Shown: positions 11,712-23,819, numbered from the stretch's first letter. The stretch: DNA of 64,000 bases from Eptesicus fuscus (GCF_027574615.1 NC_072474.1:65519690-65583689), one strand, 5' to 3'. Program-made: numbers and translations. The notes: generated by a model not told the origin, from the sequence alone.

Positions 11712-12456
11712 TTAAATCCCTGTGTTCTAAGCCAACTTCAGTGGACTCTGCTGTCAGTTACTAAGAACACTGGTCAGCACATCTAGCAATTTTTGTGTCT
11801 GTTTTATTACTAGAATATATACACTCCAAGAAAAATTAACCTTTTCCTGTCAATTACAGAATTCCCAATGTCAGCTACAGCTTAGTTCAGAGTAGATGTT
11901 AATATGTAATTATGAATTTCATGACATAAATTTTAGAACCTTTTAGTTTCTCCTGCAATGATAGAAATTGCATTGGAATACCTTGCTAATAACTTCCTGC
12001 CAGTCCACTAAGCTCTTTCAGTACATGTATTATTTTCAGTTTGGTTCTAGAATATGACAAATCTAGGGGATTGACATTGTTGAATAGGTATCAGCTACTC
12101 GCTGTTCCTAAAATTTTCCACATTTTCTTGTTTTTTGCTCATATGTGGACTACCCCGTGCTCCACTATGCTACACATTTTTCAAGGACAGACTGAATTAG
12201 TGTTTTCATGCAGCAGCCTTTCGTGTACTTCCCCAAATAATTAGTTAATTATACCTTAATTTATGTTCCTATAATACTTTGTAGATACTTTATTATAGCA
12301 TTTCTAGAAAAATACATTACATTTTAATATTCTGAGTCATTGTGTTATAATTATTAGGTGAAATAAAATGTATGTGTGAGGAATATTAAAACGCCATAAT
12401 GCTTGCGAAAATGTGCTATAAACTCACAAGTATAAGTTATTACCTTTATTATTACA
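11712..12456. other. AT-rich unique DNA
   Basis: No gene or clear repeat is visible. Confidence 0.4.
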
Positions 12457-12896
12457 CTAGAGGCCTGGTGCACAAAATTTGTGCACTGGGGGAGGGGGTG
12501 TCCCTCAGCCTAGCTTATACCCTCTCCAATCTGGGACCCCTCAGAGAATGTCTGACTGCCGGTTTAGGCCCAATCTGGATTGGGCCTAAATTGGCAGTTG
12601 GACATCCCTTTCACAATCTGGGACTGCTGGCTCCCAACCACTCACCTGCCTGCCTGCCTGATCACCCCCTAACCACTCCCCTGCCAGCCTGATTGATGCC
12701 TAACTGCTCCCCTTCCAACCCGATTGCCCCCAACTGCCCTCCCCTGCCGGCCTGGTCGCCCCCAACTGCCATTTCCTTCTGGCCTGGTTGCCCCTAACTG
12801 CCCTCCCCTGCTGGCCATCTTGTGACCACATGGGGACAGCCATCTTGTGCGAGGGAATGATGGTCAATTTGCATATTACCTCTTTATTATATAAGA
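12457..12896 (-). mobile_element. Non-autonomous Helitron
   Basis: 3' CTAG end at 12457-12460 with hairpin TGCACAAAATTTGTGCA; 5' end TCTTATATAATAAAGAGGTA at 12896. It contains an internal palindrome around 12560-12600 (TTTAGGCCCAATC followed by GATTGGGCCTAAA), which is conserved in related copies, and a shorter version of the CCCAACTGCCCTC tandem array. Confidence 0.93.
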
Positions 12897-14861
12897 TGCA
12901 GAAATAGAGAAAAAATATTGCTCATTTTTACTTATTTCTATTCTCTGATACTTAGACTTCCAATTAATTCCATTTAGCTTCTTTCTGAGGACTTACTTGC
13001 CTTCCACATGACATGACGTTTTCAAGCCCTGGAAAGAGTGGCCAGGAAGTGCTAGGAAGCCACATGTTAATTTGTGTGGTTGACTTGAAGAGTAGAAGTT
13101 TCCCTCAGAGTCTTTCCTCAGAAAATTATGAATAATTCAGTTTGGAACTAATTCATTCCTGGATACAAACATTAAAATACTATCCTCAAACAAATAAACA
13201 TAAGTGAATTATTTTTACTTCCTTTTTTCCTTTTAAATGAATTAAACCCACTTTGAAAATCATGTTATATTGCAATTATCTCTCTGTTCATTTGGAGAAT
13301 TTTCCTTTACAGTATGGAATATATTAGGTGACTCAAACTCAAACAATATATGTAAATGTTTATTATTTCTGGTATTTTCATTTTTCTTCTTTAGACACTT
13401 TTATTAGCACATGTTACAGAGCAGGTAATATTTTGTATTTTGAATATTTTATTTTAAACATTTAGCAGTTGTAATATTAATACTATATATATCCACTGAT
13501 TTTTATTTTATTCTTGTTAATAACACAAAATTTACATAAAAATAAAATAAAAAATTAAGGAGGAAATATTTACAATATTAAACTTAAGCCAGATGTGGAA
13601 GCATGCTTTTACAGATTAAACATTTACTGAGTTGGCAGGAAAAGACTTTCTTCCTCATTCAGCCAAATAAGTTTTGTTTGAATGGATTCTAATTTCTTAT
13701 TCCTTTACCCTTTTTACCATCTTTCTGTTGCTTTGTTTACCTTATAGTGCTTTTTCCTTACCATTGTCATCCACAGTTCTGTACAGCTGCTTCCCAGATG
13801 AACTAATGAGTTCATCTTCATCTTTACACAAGTTTAAACTATGGGCTAATCCTATATGGCTTTCACAGAAACAGTGACTGAAATTTCTTTGTGACAGTTC
13901 TCATTGCTACATATTTTTTAAAAAGGAGTATTCAAGGGAACTTGATTATAGAAAAACATAAAGCATCCTTATCCAGTTCTGCATCCTTCAAATCACATGT
14001 ATCATTTGAAAACTAGTGTGGTCAAGGCCTAGATTTATGAAGAACATAACATATGCATTCAGAAAATAAATAAACAAAACAGACTTTTCCAGAAAATTGA
14101 GCAAGTTTCTAATTTCATTCTTATCTTCTAAAGGTTGATTAATCAACTTCTATCAAGTATTTCACCCAAATTACTTTAAAATGACTTTACTCAACCTGAG
14201 TTGAACAACCAAAGCAATAATTCTTTATACTTGTTTCATATATTCATTAATTTTCTGTACTTTTTGGACAGTGCATCATAGTCAAAGGCACCCAGAATAG
14301 TCTACAATTTAAACAATAAAATCCCATAGATTTGGTATTGCAACTTCCACTTAGATAGATGATAATTGGATAGAGATTTGGGGAACTAAAGAGGAGGTAT
14401 ATTGGCATTCCTAATGACTTGCCTTTTCATGTTGGACTTGTTTACTGATTTCTTTATTTAAAAGTCAGAGAGGAAAGTGAGAGGTTGAATTCTGGGTTAT
14501 ACTTAAGCTAAACTACTTAAGAAATTACTATTATTACATTTCATTACATTTTGGCACAGAGGTACAGGCACATGTTACTGGGTTGTAAGGGGTGTTTGTG
14601 AGAGTTACATAGCTTGAGGGCTTATATGGTTCACACTCTTTCTTAAAATAATGAGTATGTAAAAAATAAGTAAGAGTCAAATGTAAATATTGATAGAAAG
14701 TAACCATACCACATGTGAAAAGCATAAAAATTTTTGTGTGGGATTTTTAGGTCCATGTCCCAGACAAGTTAACTTCCCTTCAGTTGTGTCTTTACAAATG
14801 TATGGCTGATTGAACATAAACGACTCATAATATTAATATGTCAACAAAGCTTTACTATATG

Positions 14862-14862
<1 letters not shown>
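12897..14862. other. AT-rich unique DNA
   Basis: No gene, RNA or clear repeat is visible. Confidence 0.4.

Positions 14863-14901
<39 letters not shown>
14863..14901. repeat. (TG)n microsatellite
   Basis: About 19 uninterrupted TG units. Confidence 0.97.
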
Positions 14902-14905
<4 letters not shown>

Positions 14906-16729
14906 CTTTGAACATATACATAGTACTGCTGTTTGTAGCTAAATAACATCTAATTGTGCTAATGTGAGAAAATCAATGAATTACATTATTCGTTCCTTAA
15001 TTCAAAAGCTCAGTGAAACTGCTGATAGATTTGACTACTTCAGTTGAGTGTGTTTAGAACTATGTGTGAAATCTTCCCTGGATCATCTTATAGAAAGAGG
15101 AAAGGGTATGGCATAATTAAGTCAGGGTTTCTGTTTCATTTGTCCTCAAATTTGTCCATTATACAAATTGAGAGATCATCAAATTAAACTTAATTATTCA
15201 GGTTTTTTAATGACTATTTTCATGCCTAAAAGTAAGCATAAGAAAAATATAAAATAACACACAAATTGTTCTCTTTGTAACTAAATCTTTAAGATCAATT
15301 CAATGTTTCAAATTGTTGTTCTGGTTTTGAAATTCTTTTCTGTGACTAACATTTTGTAATATTTCAAAATGAAATTATATATTGTTTGAAGAAACTTGTT
15401 TCATTCAATTACATTAATTAGTAGAAATGGAATGAATTTAATTTTATAAGTAACTTGGCCATTGAGGTTCTAAAGTTTAAACACTTACTGCCCAATGCAA
15501 TCCTTTTATGTAATAAATTAAGGCCAAATGAGAATTTAATGACATAGAAAAATTATTTCATACTAAAACAAGAAGAAAATTCAGAGAGTATACATATCAT
15601 GCACTATATGCTTGGATATTTATGAAAACAATAAAAGCTTATACTAAAATTTTAATTATTCTGTAAGTTGTTTTTCATGGGGTGAGATGGATTTTGATCT
15701 GATGAACTCTTACAGAGGTTTTATTGTTATCTGATAGTTAGAAATCTAATGAAAATTTTGTCCTGCCATAACAACAAATTTTGTGAATCAATGGCAAATG
15801 TCAAGACTTAGAATATCATATAGTAATATGGTTATAATAATAGTAGTATGTTTAAAAATAATATCATTTTAATAGGATCTTTAAAAAGAAAGTAAAGAGC
15901 CTCAAGTCATATGTACAAATGGAAAAATACACAATATGCTGGAATGCTAAGAATCTGGACTAGGGATTAGGAGCCCTAAGACCTAGTTTCACTTCTGTTG
16001 CATCTACCCTTTCATTCTAAAGCAAGCCATTACTACTCTTCTCATTAGTGAGATTTACCCTCAAACATCCTTATATTTCTAGATTTCCACTCATCACCAA
16101 ATTTTTAGTGTTCCTTACATTATGACTGTTGGACTTTTGAACAAAATCTATCTGAAATGTATTGACTAATATATATTTCAAGAATAAAAAATGATGTTGC
16201 CTGCTACTCTGGAGAGCAAGATGTGTTCCCTAAAGCATCATGTTACTTTACTTTTATGATTTTGTGATGGCCACAGGTAGGGTATCTGCAGGAAGATAAT
16301 CTTGGTGCATTCCTGCTTATTTTATTAACCCAAATGAGATGGTCACCATGTAGTGGAGATAGGGAAATTGTAAGAAGGTGGAGATATTTATTTGATGTCT
16401 TAAAGTTTCTTCTTGACACATACAACAAAATTAATTTTTAAGGGAAATAATGGGTTTGGCATGTTGTGGGATGGCCTGTGAAATTAACTGGCAGTTTCTT
16501 TAGGTTTAGAAAAATGGTTTTGAGTTTCAAACAATAAACAAGTGCAATTTTGACACAATGTCTATTTGCACACTGGAAGTTGCATATGAGTCCTGATAGC
16601 TCTACACTATAATTTTAACTTTATTTAAATTTGTTATAACAAATACATCCTTTCTTTAATTTAGAAAATTTAATAAAATATTTTGGATATCAAGACTAAT
16701 TTGCTACATATCCTTTCTTAAGGGGATCC
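14902..16729. other. AT-rich unique DNA
   Basis: No gene or clear young repeat is visible. Small open frames (for example 16243-16428) have no recognisable domain. Confidence 0.4.
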
Positions 16730-16977
16730 CCATACTCTGTTGGGGGCGGGTTGTAAATTGGTGCAGTCACTATAGTAAACAGTGTGGAGGATCCCTAAAA
16801 AATTAAGAATAGAACCACCATATGATCCAGCAACTCTTTTTCTTTGTCTGAAGAATATGAAACACTAATTTAAAAAGATAGATGTGTCCCTATATTCATT
16901 GCAGCATTATTTACAAGAGCCAAGATATAGAAACAACCTAAGGATCTATTGACAGATGAATGGATAAAGAAGACGTG

Positions 16978-17013
<36 letters not shown>

Positions 17014-17435
17014 ACACAATGGAATACTACTCATCCATAAAAAAGATGAAATATTGCCATTTGCAACAAAAGAGATGAATTATGAGGGAACTATGCTAAA
17101 TGAATTAAGTCAGACTGAAAAAAGACAAAAACCATATGATTTCATTCATATGTAGAATATAAAACCAAAAAGTAGTAAACCAACAAATTAAAATAAAAAA
17201 CAAACCTAGATACAGACAACAGAATGGTAGTTACCAGAGGGGAAAGGGTTTGTAGGGAGGACAAATGGGTGAAAGTGGTCAAATATATGGTACGAAAATG
17301 AAATTAGATTTTGTTTGTGAGAATGCAATAGAGTATACAGATACTGAATTATAATACTGTATAACTGAAATTAATATGATAATATTAACCAATGTTACCT
17401 TAATAATTTTTAAAAATAAATAAAAATGTAGATTT
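16730..17435 (+). mobile_element. L1 3' end (ORF2 tail and 3' UTR)
   Basis: The sequence follows the end of L1 ORF2 and the 3' UTR: GGTGCAGTCACTATAGTAAA, CCACCATATGATCCAGCAA, TTCATTGCAGCATTATTTAC, ACAATGGAATACTACTCATC and GTCAGACTGAAAAAAGACAA. It ends at AACCAATGTTACCTTAATAA and an A-rich tail. A (CA)n run at 16980-17012 replaces the usual stretch just before ACAATGGAATACTAC. It is an older, 5'-truncated copy. Confidence 0.9.
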
Positions 17436-17828
17436 TAAATAGAAAATAGACATATAAATAGGTTTATACAAATACATAAATGTTAGTTTAGCTACAATAA
17501 AAATCTTGCCAAAAAATGAAAATACAGAAGGAATATTAATACAAGCAATATTTAACAATTCTTCTTTAAGGGCTCAAAGTGAACATCACTAATAATGGTA
17601 CAATTTGACATTAGTTACCAACTCATATGATGGAATACATAGAGAATTCTTGCTGAAAAAAATTCACTGAATAAAATGAAGTCTTTATTTTCATATCCAA
17701 GCTTAAAGAAAATACATAAAAACAAGTCAAATGAGATAGATGACAATGAAACAATGAGACAATCCCAGAATTCATGGCAATATAAAAGGCAACTGGCCTT
17801 GTCTCTTTAAAAAGTCAATGTCATTAAT
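17436..17828. other. AT-rich spacer between two L1 fragments
   Basis: No recognisable feature. Confidence 0.35.
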
Positions 17829-17938
17829 TCAAAAGAATAGATGCGCCACTATATTCATTGCAGCATAATTTACAATAGCCAAGATATGGAAGTAAACCAA
17901 ACCAAGTGTACATCAATAGATGAGTGGTTAAAGAAGTG

Positions 17939-17964
17939 GATATATATATATATATATACATATA

Positions 17965-18043
<79 letters not shown>

Positions 18044-18049
18044 CCTATT

Positions 18050-18095
<46 letters not shown>
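17939..18095. repeat. (TA)n microsatellite with (TG)n core
   Basis: A long TA tract interrupted by a (TG)n run at 18000-18013 and by AACCTATTGAG at about 18043-18053. The Tc1/mariner element is inserted at TA at its right end. The repetitive open frames here are low-complexity artefacts. Confidence 0.95.
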
Positions 18096-18098
<3 letters not shown>

Positions 18099-18897
18099 TG
18101 AGTGGCCAGATTATTATGACCACCTGACATTTGTAGGCAAATTAGCCGTACACTGCATTGTATGGGATATGGAAGCCAAAGGCCTGTTCGAACACCTTTG
18201 CTGTCTGCAGTTACCAAGATAAAACATCTCCAATTCGCACAGGAACACGAGGATTGGACAGTTGAGCATTGGAAAAAAGTCATGTGGTCCGATGAATCAC
18301 GTTTCCAGTTGCATTATGCAGATGACAGAGTGAGAATTTCACGGAAACAGCATGAAAGCATGCACCCCACATGCATGAGTACAACCCTTCAAGCTGGTGG
18401 GGGCAGTGTTATGGTTTGGGGCATGTTTTCCTGGCATGATTTGGGCACTTTAATTTGTGTGGAACAAGTCTGAATAGCACAACATACCTAAGTATCGTTG
18501 CTGATCAAGTTCATCCTATCATGTTGATGGCATATCCCAACGGAGATGGCTTCTTCCAACAAGACAATGTGCCATGCCACGGTGCTCATATTGTGCAGGA
18601 GTGGTTTCAAGAACATGAGGGAGACTTTACCTTGCTTAGGTAGCCCCCACCATCACCAGATCTCAATCCAATTGAGCATGTGTGGGATGAAGTTAAAAGA
18701 GCCATTAGGCAGCTGGTTCCACAACCATCAAATCTCACAGAACTGGACAGTGCTATTCATCAGGCATGGTGTCAGATTCCTCGCATCACCTTTCAACATC
18801 TCATGGAGTCAATGCCAAGAAGAATCACCACAGTACTGAAGGCAAAAGGTGGCCCAACAAAGTACTGATGAGGTGGTCATAATAATCTGGCCACTCA

Positions 18898-18900
<3 letters not shown>
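18096..18900 (+). mobile_element. Tc1/mariner element, DD36E (Incomer-like), 5'-deleted
   Basis: An 805-bp element has perfect 30-bp terminal inverted repeats at 18096-18125 and 18871-18900 (outer part TACTGAGTGGCCAGATTATT). It is flanked by TA dinucleotides, the target of Tc1/mariner. The interior is a decayed transposase that lacks the N-terminal DNA-binding region, which explains a length well below the usual ~1.2 kb. The distance from the second catalytic Asp codon (18563) to the Glu codon (18674) is exactly 37 codons, that is 36 residues between them. This is the signature of the DD36E family called Incomer, which is reported from Myotis and Eptesicus bats only as truncated copies. The copy is non-autonomous. 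Confidence 0.9.
18162..18868 (+). pseudogene. Decayed Tc1-like DD36E transposase
   Basis: Catalytic-domain remnant of a cut-and-paste transposase. The first frame (18162-18473) holds the first Asp in WSDESRF (codon 18291) and the GGGSVMVWGMFSWH motif. A frameshift near 18460-18475 moves the reading to another frame, which holds FFQQDNVPCH (second Asp, codon 18563). A TAG stop at 18641-18643 then interrupts, followed by SPDLNPIEHVWDE with the catalytic Glu (codon 18674) and the C-terminal region to about 18868. All three catalytic residues are still legible, but one frameshift, one stop and loss of the paired helix-turn-helix domain rule out function. The open frames here are pieces of one ancestral gene, not separate genes. 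It may have supplied no transposase since insertion. Confidence 0.93.

Positions 18901-18944
<44 letters not shown>
18901..18944. repeat. (TA)n microsatellite
   Basis: 22 TA units between the right end of the DD36E element and the Helitron 3' end; the continuation of the tract in which both elements landed. Confidence 0.95.
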
Positions 18945-18945
<1 letters not shown>

Positions 18946-19413
18946 TAGAGGCCAGGTGCATGAAAATTCATGCACTGGAGGGGGGTCCCTCAGCCCGTCC
19001 TGCCCCCTCTCACAGTCTGGGAGCCCTCAGGGGCGGGAAGCAACCCGGCGATCAGGGAAAGGCAACGCCCCCATCACACCTCTGCTGCTGCCACTGCCAG
19101 CAGTGGAAGCCTCAGCCGGCCCTGGTTACCTGAGCCCCGCGCGGCCCTGGGCAGCTGGGCAGCCGCCATCCGAGGCTTGCCTGCACCTCAGGCTGGCCCT
19201 GGGTGGCTGGGGGGCTGAGGGGACTGGGGGACTCCAGAGGTAGGCGCCCCAGCGGGGCTGAGGGAACTGGAAGCTGTCACCTTGTGGCTGTGGGCGCCAC
19301 CATCTTTGAGGGCATGGCAGTCAATTAGCATATTCCCTCCTTATTGGCTGTGGGCGCCACCATCTTTGAGGGTGTGGCAGTCAATTAGCATATCCCCTCT
19401 TTATTAGATAGGA
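18945..19413 (-). mobile_element. Non-autonomous Helitron with 60-bp duplication
   Basis: 3' CTAG end at 18945-18948 with hairpin TGCATGAAAATTCATGCA; 5' end TCCTATCTAATAAAGAGG at 19413. It belongs to the subfamily of the 9339 copy. Near its 5' end a segment is tandemly repeated with a period of exactly 60 bp (GGCTGTGGGCGCCACCATCT at 19286 and 19346), duplicating the CAATTAGCATAT(T/C)CCCTC block. Confidence 0.93.
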
Positions 19414-19423
19414 TATATATATA

Positions 19424-19457
<34 letters not shown>
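19414..19457. repeat. (TA)n microsatellite
   Basis: TA tract with one TTTA interruption; it separates the Helitron from the resuming L1 sequence. Confidence 0.93.
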
Positions 19458-19460
<3 letters not shown>

Positions 19461-19916
19461 TGGCCATAAAAAATTAAATCTTACCATTTGAGACAGCATA
19501 GATGGATCTAGAGGCTATTATGCTAAGTGAAATAAGTCAGTCAGAAAAAGACAAATACCATATTATCTCACTTATATGTGAAATCTAAAGGGCAAAATAA
19601 ATAAAATAGAAACAGATTGATGATTGCCAGAGGAGAGGGGGTTGGGTAACTGGGTGAAAATGGTGAAGTGATTAAGAAAAACAAATTGGTAGGTACAAAG
19701 TAGTCTTTGGAATGTAAAGTACAGCATAGGGAATATAGTCAATAATAAATGAATGACTATGTATGGTGCCAGGTAGTTATTGGAAATATCAGGGGGAATA
19801 CTTTCTAAAGTATATGATTGTCTAACCACTATGCTATTCACCTGAAGCTAATACAATATAATATTGAATGTAAACTATAATTAAAAATAAAATTTAAATA
19901 AATAAATCTTTTTTAA

Positions 19917-21952
19917 AAGGTCAATATCATGCCCAAGAAAAAATATCTTGTTGAAAAGGTGGGAGAGGGGTGTGTAAAAGGCAAATTAGATGATGGTTTA
20001 TAAACCAGCTATAAAACATTTCGACAATAATTAAGAAAATCTAAATATTAGCTGGATGTTAGATGAAAATTGGAAATCATTACTGATTTTCTTATGAATA
20101 ATAATAGTAATTTTATATTGGAGAATGTTCTTATTCCTATGAGATTCATAATAAAATATTTGGGGATGAAATCTGCAGGCTAATTTAAAATGGCACACAC
20201 ACACACCAACATACTTTATAGAGTTGAAGCAAATTTGGAAAAACATTACCAATTGTTTAGTCTGCATTGTAAGTTTACTGGTATTTATTGTACTGTTCTT
20301 TGAGCTATCCCCCAAATTTTAAAATTTTATAAGAAAAAGCTGGGAAAGTTGCACAATTTGAATGCCACTGGAGAGTACACTTAAAATGGTAAATTTTATG
20401 TTATGTATACTTTTTAAATGATGGAAAAAACCTTGCGTAAGGAATAAGCCTGTCTTAACCACAGTAACTATTGACAATAAACTAGAGGTTGTCTCAGATC
20501 TCTAATTATTCACTTAAGGTTTACCCAGAGACATAATATTCAGGAAAACATATTCTAGAATTTAAAAAGACTACCAGATAATTGTTCTGGGATTATTACC
20601 TTTTTTTTTTTAAGCAATGAAAAACAAGTAAGGCCTGCATAAAATTCTACCATAGAATAATGCAGACAGTTTTTGAGTAAAAATTCTGTAGGTATTATTG
20701 GCTCTAGTATATTTGGGTTTTATAGAGAGGCAGGAGAAAAGGTCCATCTGAATACAACTTTTGGACCCCTCTTCTTTATCCTTGAGTTGTCCATGAACGA
20801 TATTACTTAATGTTTTGCTTGGGATAAAAAGAAACTAAATGAGATAAGTATTGGAAAGTTAAATTTATTTGTAAAAGAATTCCAAGTAAATATTACAACA
20901 ATTATGTCAACCGCAGTTCAGAGGATATGAATAGATTCTAAAAGTATCCTGGGACATGACTGAGGTTCAACAAGTCAGGGACAATTTTTTCCTAAAGACT
21001 TTTAGGCTGAAGCCACAATTAAAGGACACTTTTAGTTCCGTCCAGAGCTCTTCCACACACAAAGCTGTGGGATACTGTAATTCTTACTCACAGTGACTGA
21101 AAATAAAAGCTTGGTTAAGTACAAAGGGCTGCTCTCTGCCAAGCTCAGTGGAAGAAGGAAGTGGCAAGGGTGGTACAGGATGGCTGAAATTCCCCAGTCT
21201 TAACTATGGATAGCAGGATTGCTTAGAGTTCTGAAAAACAATCCCAAATTAGGTCTTATAAAGAAATAATGACCTGACAATGACTAGAACCTGGGTATGA
21301 GACCAAAGGGGAAAGTAAAATTTTTTATCACAGTCCTAAAGTAGATCATGTATTGATTTAAAAAAATCATGGCATTTGGGGTTCCACAGATCTTTACTTG
21401 ATCTTGTATCCCTAGTTGTGTGTGCAAAATTAAGCCAATTAACACCTTTGTGATATACTTTGTCAAAATGTGAAAAAGATCCCTAACCATAAGGCTGTTG
21501 TAAAGAGTAAGGTAAACGATATATATAAATTACTAAGTACAGTGTCTTGAGCACAAGAAGTGCTCAGTTAATTTTCATCAGCATCAATATCATCTCAGAC
21601 TCCAACTCAATCCAGCTTTGCTAACCACAGTGGTATGAGATAACTTGATCTAGCCCAAGGGCTGATGTTAAACCCACTGGAGTGTTGAGTAAAGGAGATA
21701 ATGTTTGAACTAATAGCAAATATGACTTCTAAAATCTATGACAGTAATTTAGACCAGAAATCACAAACTCAAATGCTTAGAAGAATTCCATAGGTACTAT
21801 AAATGAGTGACTCACAGGTGATGGTGCAGTAGCCGGTACGTGTGAGTGGTCAAGTCTATGTTAATCTTGTGAGAACATATCCCATTTCAAGGAGCAGCAG
21901 CTATTTAATTCTATGTCATGGTTGGGATAATGGAATGAAAGCCCAATGTGGG
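19917..21952. other. Unique DNA without recognised features
   Basis: AT-rich, with a short (CA)n near 20194-20206. No gene is visible; the small open frames have no recognisable domain. Confidence 0.4.
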
Positions 21953-22207
21953 AACACCTTATTAGTTGTTTGTTTTGTTATTTTTGTTGTTGTTGTATGT
22001 TATTGATTAAGAGAGAAAGGGAGAGAGAGATAGAAACATCAATGATGAGAGAGAATCATTGATTGGCTGCCTCCTGCACATCCCACACTGGGGATCAAGC
22101 CCACTACCTGGGCATGTGCCCTGACCAGAAATCAAACCATGACTTCCTGGTTCATAGGTCGACACTCAACCACTAAACCACGCTCGCCAGGCAACACCTT
22201 AATAGTT
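21953..22207 (-). mobile_element. Ves-type SINE with target-site duplication
   Basis: The SINE body (21968-22192) is bounded by AACACCTTATTAGTT (21953-21967) and AACACCTTAATAGTT (22193-22207), a 14/15 match. Minus strand: the plus strand shows GAGAGAGATAGAAACATC, GGCTGCCTCCTGCACATCCC and the tRNA-like head ending in CCACGCTCGCCAGGC. Confidence 0.95.
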
Positions 22208-22408
22208 TTTAAGAGAATCTGCAAAATCCAAAATATTTATATTATATTTCCTGCTTCTAAAAGATTAGAAAAAAATACACTGTACAGGCCAAATGAAACA
22301 AGTCTTCAGCCAAATACAACTAGTATGGCTTCTCATATCACATCTACCTAAGATTAGTATTGGTCCTAAAGATTGAAATGGGATTGAACCTCTGGCTTGG
22401 GGACAAGT

Positions 22409-22410
<2 letters not shown>

Positions 22411-22466
<56 letters not shown>
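22411..22466. repeat. (GA)n microsatellite
   Basis: 28 uninterrupted GA units. Confidence 0.97.
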
Positions 22467-22469
<3 letters not shown>

Positions 22470-23396
22470 CGAATGTTGACCATATATGTTATTTGTATTT
22501 TCTAATAGCAACCTTAAAAAAGTAAATAAAAAGGTTGAAATAATTATGTTTCATTTGACCCAACATATCCAAAATATTATTTTGATATGCAATTAATGTG
22601 AATTAATTAATACAATATTTTATATTTATGAAATTTTTTATTTTAAAGTCTTTGTTTTAGTTCTTAATCGAACTAAGTATGGAACTATGTATACAAAGAT
22701 ATTTTCCCCTAATAACAACTATTTAAGTCACCTATTGGCATGCAATCTCTTGAGTGAAAAAATATGAAATTTAATTTAGATAGACAGCTTAAATTAAATT
22801 CACGTGGTAAAAATTATCCAGTGCGATCATTGGAAAATAATTAATTTTGTTTAGAAAGTCAAATATTATATAAAAATGAGGAGAAAAAAACCCTGCAAAA
22901 TAATAAAAATCTCTAATTGAGAAAAATCATGAAATATTATTAAAAGACATTAAAGAGGGCATAAATAAATAAAAATAAATAAATCGAAGGCAATATTATA
23001 AACATGCCAATTAATTATACATTGGTCACAACTTGGAAGCAATTCCAATCAAAATTATAACTTTTATTGTATGTGAACTTTATAAGTTGACTCTAAAATT
23101 TATGCAAAAGAGAAAAGGTCAAGCATAACATAGATACTTCTGAAGAAGAAAACCAAAGTGAATGAATTGTTTATTTTATATCAAAAATTATTATGAAAAT
23201 AACAAATGAGCAAGATTCTGTTATTGCAGGGAGGGATAAATAAAACAAAGAGTGAGCCCAGAAACAAACTAACTGTGAAAAGATAACTTTAAGATAATCA
23301 ATGAAATATGAATAAGGACTAACTAGGTATTCAATAATATTAAGAAATAATTTTGTTAGGTGTTATAATGTCATCATGTTTTCTTTTAAAATCTTA
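22467..23396. other. AT-rich unique DNA
   Basis: No gene or clear repeat is visible. Confidence 0.4.
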
Positions 23397-23819
23397 TCCT
23401 TTCTAATAAAAGAGTAATATGCAAATTGACCATCACTCCAATACACAAGATGGCTGCCCCCATGTGGACACAAGATGGCCACCACAAGATGGCCAGCAGG
23501 GGAGGGCAGTTGGGAGGGACCAGGCCTGCAAGGGAGGGCAGTTGGGAACGATCAAGCCTGCAGGGGAGGGCAGTTAGGGGTGACCAGGCCTGCAGGAGAG
23601 GGCAGTTAGGGGCAAACAGGCTGACAGGGGAGCAGTTGGGAGCCAGCAGTCCTGGATTTTGAGAGGCATGTTCAACTGCCCATTTAGGCCCGATCCTACT
23701 GGAATCGGGCCTAAACGGGCAGTCGGACATCCCTTGAGGGGTCCCAGATTGGAGAAGGAGCAGGCTGGGCTGAGGGACTCCTCCCCCCCATGCATGAATT
23801 TTGAGCACCAGGCCTTTAG
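23397..23819 (+). mobile_element. Non-autonomous Helitron
   Basis: Starts TCCTTTCTAATAAAAGAGTA after A and ends CCAGGCCTTTAG before T; the terminal CTAG has mutated to TTAG. Inside it has the GGGAGGGCAGTTGGG-type tandem units (complement of the 11225 array). It also has a strong internal palindrome near 23680-23725 (TTTAGGCCCGATCC / GGAATCGGGCCTAAA). Confidence 0.92.

Larger units (their letters stand above)
17829..19916 (+). mobile_element. L1 3' end split by nested insertions
   Basis: The left part (17829-17940) is the end of L1 ORF2 (TATTCATTGCAGCATAATTT, AAGATATGGAAGTAAACC, AGATGAGTGG). The sequence resumes at 19458 (TTTGGCCATAAAAAATTAAA, ATGGATCTAGAGGC, GTCAGTCAGAAAAAGAC) and runs through the 3' UTR to an A-rich tail near 19900. 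Between them lie TA microsatellites, a DD36E transposon and a Helitron. The TA tract occupies the place of the L1 GTACATATATACAATGGAAT region, so it probably grew from the element itself and then served as target. Confidence 0.88.

Noticed and set aside
17824..18283. Open frames of Ile-Tyr repeats on both strands
   Set aside because: Translation of a (TA)n/(TG)n microsatellite.
18162..18868. Domesticated transposase gene
   Set aside because: A frameshift, an in-frame stop, loss of the N-terminal domain and intact terminal repeats all point to a dead transposon, not a host gene.
20470..20500. Helitron 3' end at AAACTAGAGG
   Set aside because: CTAGAGG alone is present; there is no hairpin, no GGCC-TGCA block and no matching 5' end nearby.
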